From: Candidatus Uhrbacteria bacterium
Lineage (GTDB): Bacteria > Patescibacteriota > Patescibacteriia > JACQSD01
DNA: 15,634 nucleotides
Assembly (NCBI GenBank): GCA_016206165.1
Contig: JACQSD010000068.1
Location: 1 to 15,634, forward strand
Reading direction: 5' to 3'
Shown: positions 12,087-15,634 of the stretch, piece by piece
Numbering within the stretch: position 1 is the stretch's first letter
How the letters are laid out: each line of letters opens with the position of its first letter
Translations under genes and position numbers: made by a program
Notes under the pieces: model-generated
Told to the model about the DNA's origin: nothing
The model's database searches: none
What the model saw: the letters and a program-made list of their open reading frames with translations, nothing else

Positions 12087-13282
12087 AAATAGTACGCATT
12101 TCTTTTGTCGCTCTCCTGATCAGTGCAATTGGCTTTATTCCTCCCCCAATAAGCCGCGCTGATTCTCATATACCAGAAAACGGTATGTCACCTCAAGAAT
12201 GTGCGGATGAAAACTACAAACGATTTGAAGAATGTATGGACCCGTGTATGGGAAATGAGGCAAATTATGAAATCGCTCGTAATAAATATGGCGAGCCAAC
12301 TACCTTCGAAGGCACCGATCTTGTTTTCCGCTATTGCAGCCAAGCCTGTTTTGCGCGAAAAAACCGCATCGATTGCGAAAATATTCAGGGTACAAATAAT
12401 GACTGCGAAGAGCAAAAAAAGAATCAAGAGGAAATAAATCAATTATGGAGAGAATACTACACACAACCAGATGCGAACCCACTGCGCGCAAAGCTGGGAC
12501 AAGAAGAACGGCTCATGAATAGAAGTGCACGTGATCTAGCAGTCATGAAGATTGACAAACAAGAACTACAGAAGACCATTGATCTTCTGCGGGAAGAAAT
12601 AAAAAGACTCGAAGATTTGCAAAAAGAAATATTGGACAAGATATACGGGAGAGCACCACGTGTATTGAAGAAAAACTGTCCGCCGTCTGACACCACAAAT
12701 AACGAGGAAAGGGCTACAGAAAAAACTGGGGATCTCATAGTAAACAAGGTTGGCGAGAACGTTACTATCCTTTCTCTTCATAATCCATCCGTTGTGACTG
12801 TTAAAAAAGGAAGCCTAGTGGCGAAACAGGACGTGAAGATGACTGCGAATGAGCCACAACAATACTCTCCTCCAAGATCCATGGAAGATGTCACCGCAGC
12901 GCTACATAATGCACGATCAATTGAAGAGGCGCACGAGTACATGCAGCTTTCAGAGCCTTATTTTCCGCACGAACAAAATAGAGTAGAATTGCTCGATCTG
13001 AAAGATTATTTCGAAATACTGTATAGAAATCTTGACAATGCAAAGTTTACGTTACGAAGAGCTGTGGAAAACAAAGTGAGTAAACTAGAGATAGAATCTA
13101 TCATACAAAAAAGCAATGCTGGTGTGCTATCAATGACTGATAGGAATGAATCGAGAGAGAAAATACGAGACGCGTTTCGCGAAAACATAAATTTCGCTAA
13201 GGAGTTAGAAGACTACCTCGATAAACTACGAACGCCAGACCCGGCAACAGCACTTACTGGGGCGGCCGCAGGTACTAAATAA
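12083..13282 (+). CDS. Secreted coiled-coil protein with eight cysteines
   Basis: A 399-residue protein of unknown family. The start at 12083 gives an immediate signal peptide, MKIVRISFVALLISAIGF, ending near SRA-DS (24-27); a longer frame from 12047 would lie inside the upstream gene. The region 40-108 has seven cysteines (40, 51, 55, 85, 89, 98, 108), including two Cx3C pairs (51/55 and 85/89) that could pin two helices together; the eighth is at 199. Residues about 107-188 are strongly charged and heptad-like (QELQKTIDLLREEIKRLEDLQKE is split here by function only), consistent with a coiled coil. A short beta-rich part (217-250) follows, then a helical C-terminal region to 383 and a small-residue tail. 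It is translationally coupled to the preceding gene and lies 11 bases before the next. A/T-rich codon use contrasts with its right-hand neighbour. Confidence 0.82.
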   Translation: MKIVRISFVALLISAIGFIPPPISRADSHIPENGMSPQECADENYKRFEECMDPCMGNEANYEIARNKYGEPTTFEGTDLVFRYCSQACFARKNRIDCENIQGTNNDCEEQKKNQEEINQLWREYYTQPDANPLRAKLGQEERLMNRSARDLAVMKIDKQELQKTIDLLREEIKRLEDLQKEILDKIYGRAPRVLKKNCPPSDTTNNEERATEKTGDLIVNKVGENVTILSLHNPSVVTVKKGSLVAKQDVKMTANEPQQYSPPRSMEDVTAALHNARSIEEAHEYMQLSEPYFPHEQNRVELLDLKDYFEILYRNLDNAKFTLRRAVENKVSKLEIESIIQKSNAGVLSMTDRNESREKIRDAFRENINFAKELEDYLDKLRTPDPATALTGAAAGTK

Positions 13283-13293
13283 CTTATACCACT

Positions 13294-15634
13294 ATGTTCC
13301 CAGACCATCACCATCACACCCGCCCGTGGCGAAAACCGCTGTCGTATTTCCTGAATCGCCTCTTTAACTTTGATCCCTATCGTGACTTTGGTATTCTCGA
13401 CGAAGTTGTCGGGATTCTTCTTGTCGCGGTGACAATAGCATTTTCTGTCTATACGAGTCATGGGGCGACAAAACCATACAAAGTCACCGACACCATATTT
13501 GATGAGGGAAACAACACTGATCTCGTGATCCGCAATGATGGGTCCCTCGCCCTCGAAAGCGGAAGTGGCTGGGTGAAGGCAACGAACCTCGTTGATACGA
13601 TGCGTGGGATTGCGCTCGTCGGCAATACAGGCGCGGCAGTTGGTAATATTGGCGCGATCGGCGGATGGAATGGAAGCACGTTCTACACACAGGTATTCAC
13701 TGTTGAGCAAGAACAACCAACGACCGATCATCTCTATGCAGTTGCGGTTGCTCCCACGCGAGAAATTTGGGCAGTCGGCGATGGTGGGGCTGTAGTCCGG
13801 CGAGAAATTGGCGGGGTGTGGGACTCGTGGACACTTGCCACAGACGATGATGATGAAGTGACGAATAATCTCCGCGGCATTAGTTTTCTTTCGAATGAAA
13901 AGTGGATCGTTGGATCGGAGGGAACGATTATTCGTTGTAGCGGAGAAGATCAGTGTACGAGTCTCGGCGGCGATACGGTGACACAATGGAATGCAATTGA
14001 TTGTGCAGATAACGTATGCTGGGCAGTCGGTAACGGAGGAAAAATAGCACGATGCTCGAGTGATGGGTGTACGCTTGAAATAGTACCCGAGGGAACAAAC
14101 CTGCTTGGTGTGGATGCAACAACGACAGGAGTTGTCTTTATCGCTGGCGAACAAGGGACAATTCTTAAAGGGCCAGAGTGGGAAGTACTGCGGCAAGGGA
14201 CGGAGACACTGCGGGGCGTTGCGGTGAGTGGAAATCGCGGATTTGCTGTGGGAGACGCCGGGGCCATGCTCTCATACAACGGGACGACATGGACGAAAAC
14301 CCCTGCGCCAACGCAGAAAAACCTCAATGCGGTCGTCATCACACCAGCGGGCGCCTGGGCGACGGGGGCACAAGGAACCCTCCTTCGTTACGGGAACGAG
14401 GCTCTTTTTGCAGACACTGGCGTCTTTGAATCACGCGTCATTGGGTTCGATCATCCAATCAATACGACAGCAATCACGTGGGATGCAACGATACCCTCCG
14501 GCGCAACACTGCGGTTTCAAATAGCAACGAGTACAAGTGGGAGCACAGATGCAACGAACTGGAACTATGAGGAACCACGTGGAGGATCAACTGATGACAC
14601 AAATTTTGTGCCACACTTTTACGAAACGTCAGGAGACGTGCTTCATTCCTCACACAATGAAAAAACATTTCTCCGATACAGGGCGTATTTTGCAAAGAGC
14701 ACAAACGAGCAGACGCCGATCCTTCGCAGCGTTGCATTCACAACAAATGTTGAAGCGCTTGATACACCACAACTCCTCGAACCAAAAAAAGCTGCCGTGC
14801 TTCGGGAGCAGCCCACATTTTCATGGAAATCGGTGGAGGGGGCAACCCAATATGCACTCCGTGTTGCGCGCGACAAAGCATGTACGAATACAATCACCAC
14901 GCTCACAAAAACAGGGACAAGCGGCATTGTTGAGCGCCCACTGAATGACGGAACGTATTACTGGTGTGTGAAGGCGTCCAGTGAAACTGTGGCAGGCGAT
15001 TGGTCACCAGCATTTTCATTCACCGTGAACGCAACACCCCCTGCAGCACCAACGCTTGAATCTCCGACACGCGAGGCGAAGCTCAAGGCATCACCGAAAA
15101 CATTCAACTGGTCCGATGTTGCGACGGCAAAAACATACACGTTCATCCTTGCAGCAAACGAGGCTTTCGATGCCCCTCTTGCAGCCCAATCATCACTCAC
15201 ACAATCAGCGTACACATTCAAACAAACACTTGAACCCGGTGTGTACTCCTGGCGCGTCCGTGCAATCGACGCATACAGATTCGAGGGGCCATGGGCAGAA
15301 GGATCATTCACGATTGAGGAAAAGGATACACCACCAACGCCAAAACGTCCCAGTAACCCACAATCAACGGCGCCCGTGGAAATTCGTGAAGGCGTGATTC
15401 ATCTTGAAGGAACTGCAGACGCAGGTGATCTTGTGATGATCTCCGTCTACACAACACTCGTCTACCAAACAACCGTTGCTACAGATGAAAACGGCCGTTG
15501 GTCTGTCGATATTCCAAAACAAATGATTCCTCCTGGGGATCACCGCATCACTGCGATTGCGCGCCGCGGAGATTTAACGAGTGATGAATCCCCTGTTGGC
15601 GCGTTTACCATACAACCGCCGCCGCCTCCACCAC
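13294..15634 (+). CDS. Membrane-anchored surface protein: seven-repeat beta-propeller plus FN3/Ig-like domains, 3' partial
   Basis: The frame is open from ATG 13294 to the right edge (780 codons, no stop). A basic cytoplasmic N-terminus of about 42 residues precedes one membrane helix (VVGILLVAVTIAFSVYT, about 43-60). Seven repeats follow, starting near residues 103, 147, 193, 232, 270, 306 and 344, each of the form LRGVAV...WAVGDGGxIxR, as in YCF48/BNR-like propellers; seven repeats suit a closed seven-bladed propeller. Residues about 376-485 resemble a beta-sandwich seen in other surface proteins (ATLRFQIATSTSG, LRYRAYFAK). Two FN3-like domains (about 489-577 and 582-685; TFSWKSVEGATQYALRV, GVYSWRVRAID) and a bacterial Ig-like domain (about 694-770; VIHLEGTADAGD) come next, then a proline run at the edge. 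A role in adhesion or cell contact is inferred. No Shine-Dalgarno is evident; the gene probably shares the upstream transcript. Confidence 0.88.
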   Translation, partial: MFPDHHHHTRPWRKPLSYFLNRLFNFDPYRDFGILDEVVGILLVAVTIAFSVYTSHGATKPYKVTDTIFDEGNNTDLVIRNDGSLALESGSGWVKATNLVDTMRGIALVGNTGAAVGNIGAIGGWNGSTFYTQVFTVEQEQPTTDHLYAVAVAPTREIWAVGDGGAVVRREIGGVWDSWTLATDDDDEVTNNLRGISFLSNEKWIVGSEGTIIRCSGEDQCTSLGGDTVTQWNAIDCADNVCWAVGNGGKIARCSSDGCTLEIVPEGTNLLGVDATTTGVVFIAGEQGTILKGPEWEVLRQGTETLRGVAVSGNRGFAVGDAGAMLSYNGTTWTKTPAPTQKNLNAVVITPAGAWATGAQGTLLRYGNEALFADTGVFESRVIGFDHPINTTAITWDATIPSGATLRFQIATSTSGSTDATNWNYEEPRGGSTDDTNFVPHFYETSGDVLHSSHNEKTFLRYRAYFAKSTNEQTPILRSVAFTTNVEALDTPQLLEPKKAAVLREQPTFSWKSVEGATQYALRVARDKACTNTITTLTKTGTSGIVERPLNDGTYYWCVKASSETVAGDWSPAFSFTVNATPPAAPTLESPTREAKLKASPKTFNWSDVATAKTYTFILAANEAFDAPLAAQSSLTQSAYTFKQTLEPGVYSWRVRAIDAYRFEGPWAEGSFTIEEKDTPPTPKRPSNPQSTAPVEIREGVIHLEGTADAGDLVMISVYTTLVYQTTVATDENGRWSVDIPKQMIPPGDHRITAIARRGDLTSDESPVGAFTIQPPPPPP

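Noticed and set aside
13262..13318. Possible cloning artefact: a NotI site (GCGGCCGC) followed by an HHHH run
   Set aside because: The site falls in a natural alanine-rich tail and only four histidines are present, with no other vector sequence; coincidence is simpler.
13213..14196. 327-residue minus-strand open frame
   Set aside because: It lies opposite the propeller gene, whose plus-strand frame shows clear repeats and domains; the minus-strand product has no recognisable composition or motif.
1..15634. Alternative genetic code with TGA read as an amino acid
   Set aside because: TGA ends the genes at 2204, 7314 and 12086 in suitable places, with normal gene lengths and promoter/terminator signals.

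Overview
The window looks like part of a bacterial chromosome of the Candidate Phyla Radiation (Patescibacteria) type. This is an inference from gene content and style, with no rRNA or marker gene to confirm it. TGA is used as a stop codon in several genes, so the code is standard and the recoded Gracilibacteria/Absconditabacteria are excluded. No tRNA, rRNA, CRISPR array, transposase or phage gene was seen.

Layout. Bases 1-264 hold the 3' end of a gene entering from the left. Bases 294-1478 (minus strand) encode a GT4 glycosyltransferase. Bases 2220-6585 (minus strand) form a compact five-gene sugar-polymer operon, transcribed right to left: a UDP-glucuronate decarboxylase-like SDR enzyme, a dolichol-phosphate-mannose-synthase-like GT2, a DUF2304 membrane protein, a rhamnosyltransferase-like GT2 and a second GT4. 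Bases 7420-8691 (minus) encode glutamate dehydrogenase. Bases 10221-11573 (minus) encode a MurE-like Mur ligase without the usual N-terminal domain. Bases 11634-15634 (plus) are a cell-surface locus: a small secreted six-cysteine protein, a secreted coiled-coil eight-cysteine protein that overlaps it by 4 nt, and a long membrane-anchored protein with a seven-repeat propeller followed by FN3/Ig-like domains, which runs off the right edge.

Three plus-strand genes (1581-2204, 6838-7314, 8854-10020) stand apart. Each is a single-gene unit with a TTGACA-N17-TAnnnT promoter, a clear Shine-Dalgarno sequence, G/C-ending codons and a GC-rich hairpin at its 3' end. None has a recognised family. One is a possible exported HExxH metallopeptidase, one a four-helix membrane protein and one a 388-residue soluble protein.

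The most unusual feature is a scattering of short tandem repeats with a 7- or 8-bp period, plus some hairpin-type inserts. They lie between genes and, in frame, inside the glycosyltransferase and Mur ligase genes, where they add peptides such as RSEKPEARS, MQNAECK and MSKCRNVE at apparent loops or domain linkers. One array supplies the start codon of a GT2 gene. The three plus-strand single-gene units carry none.
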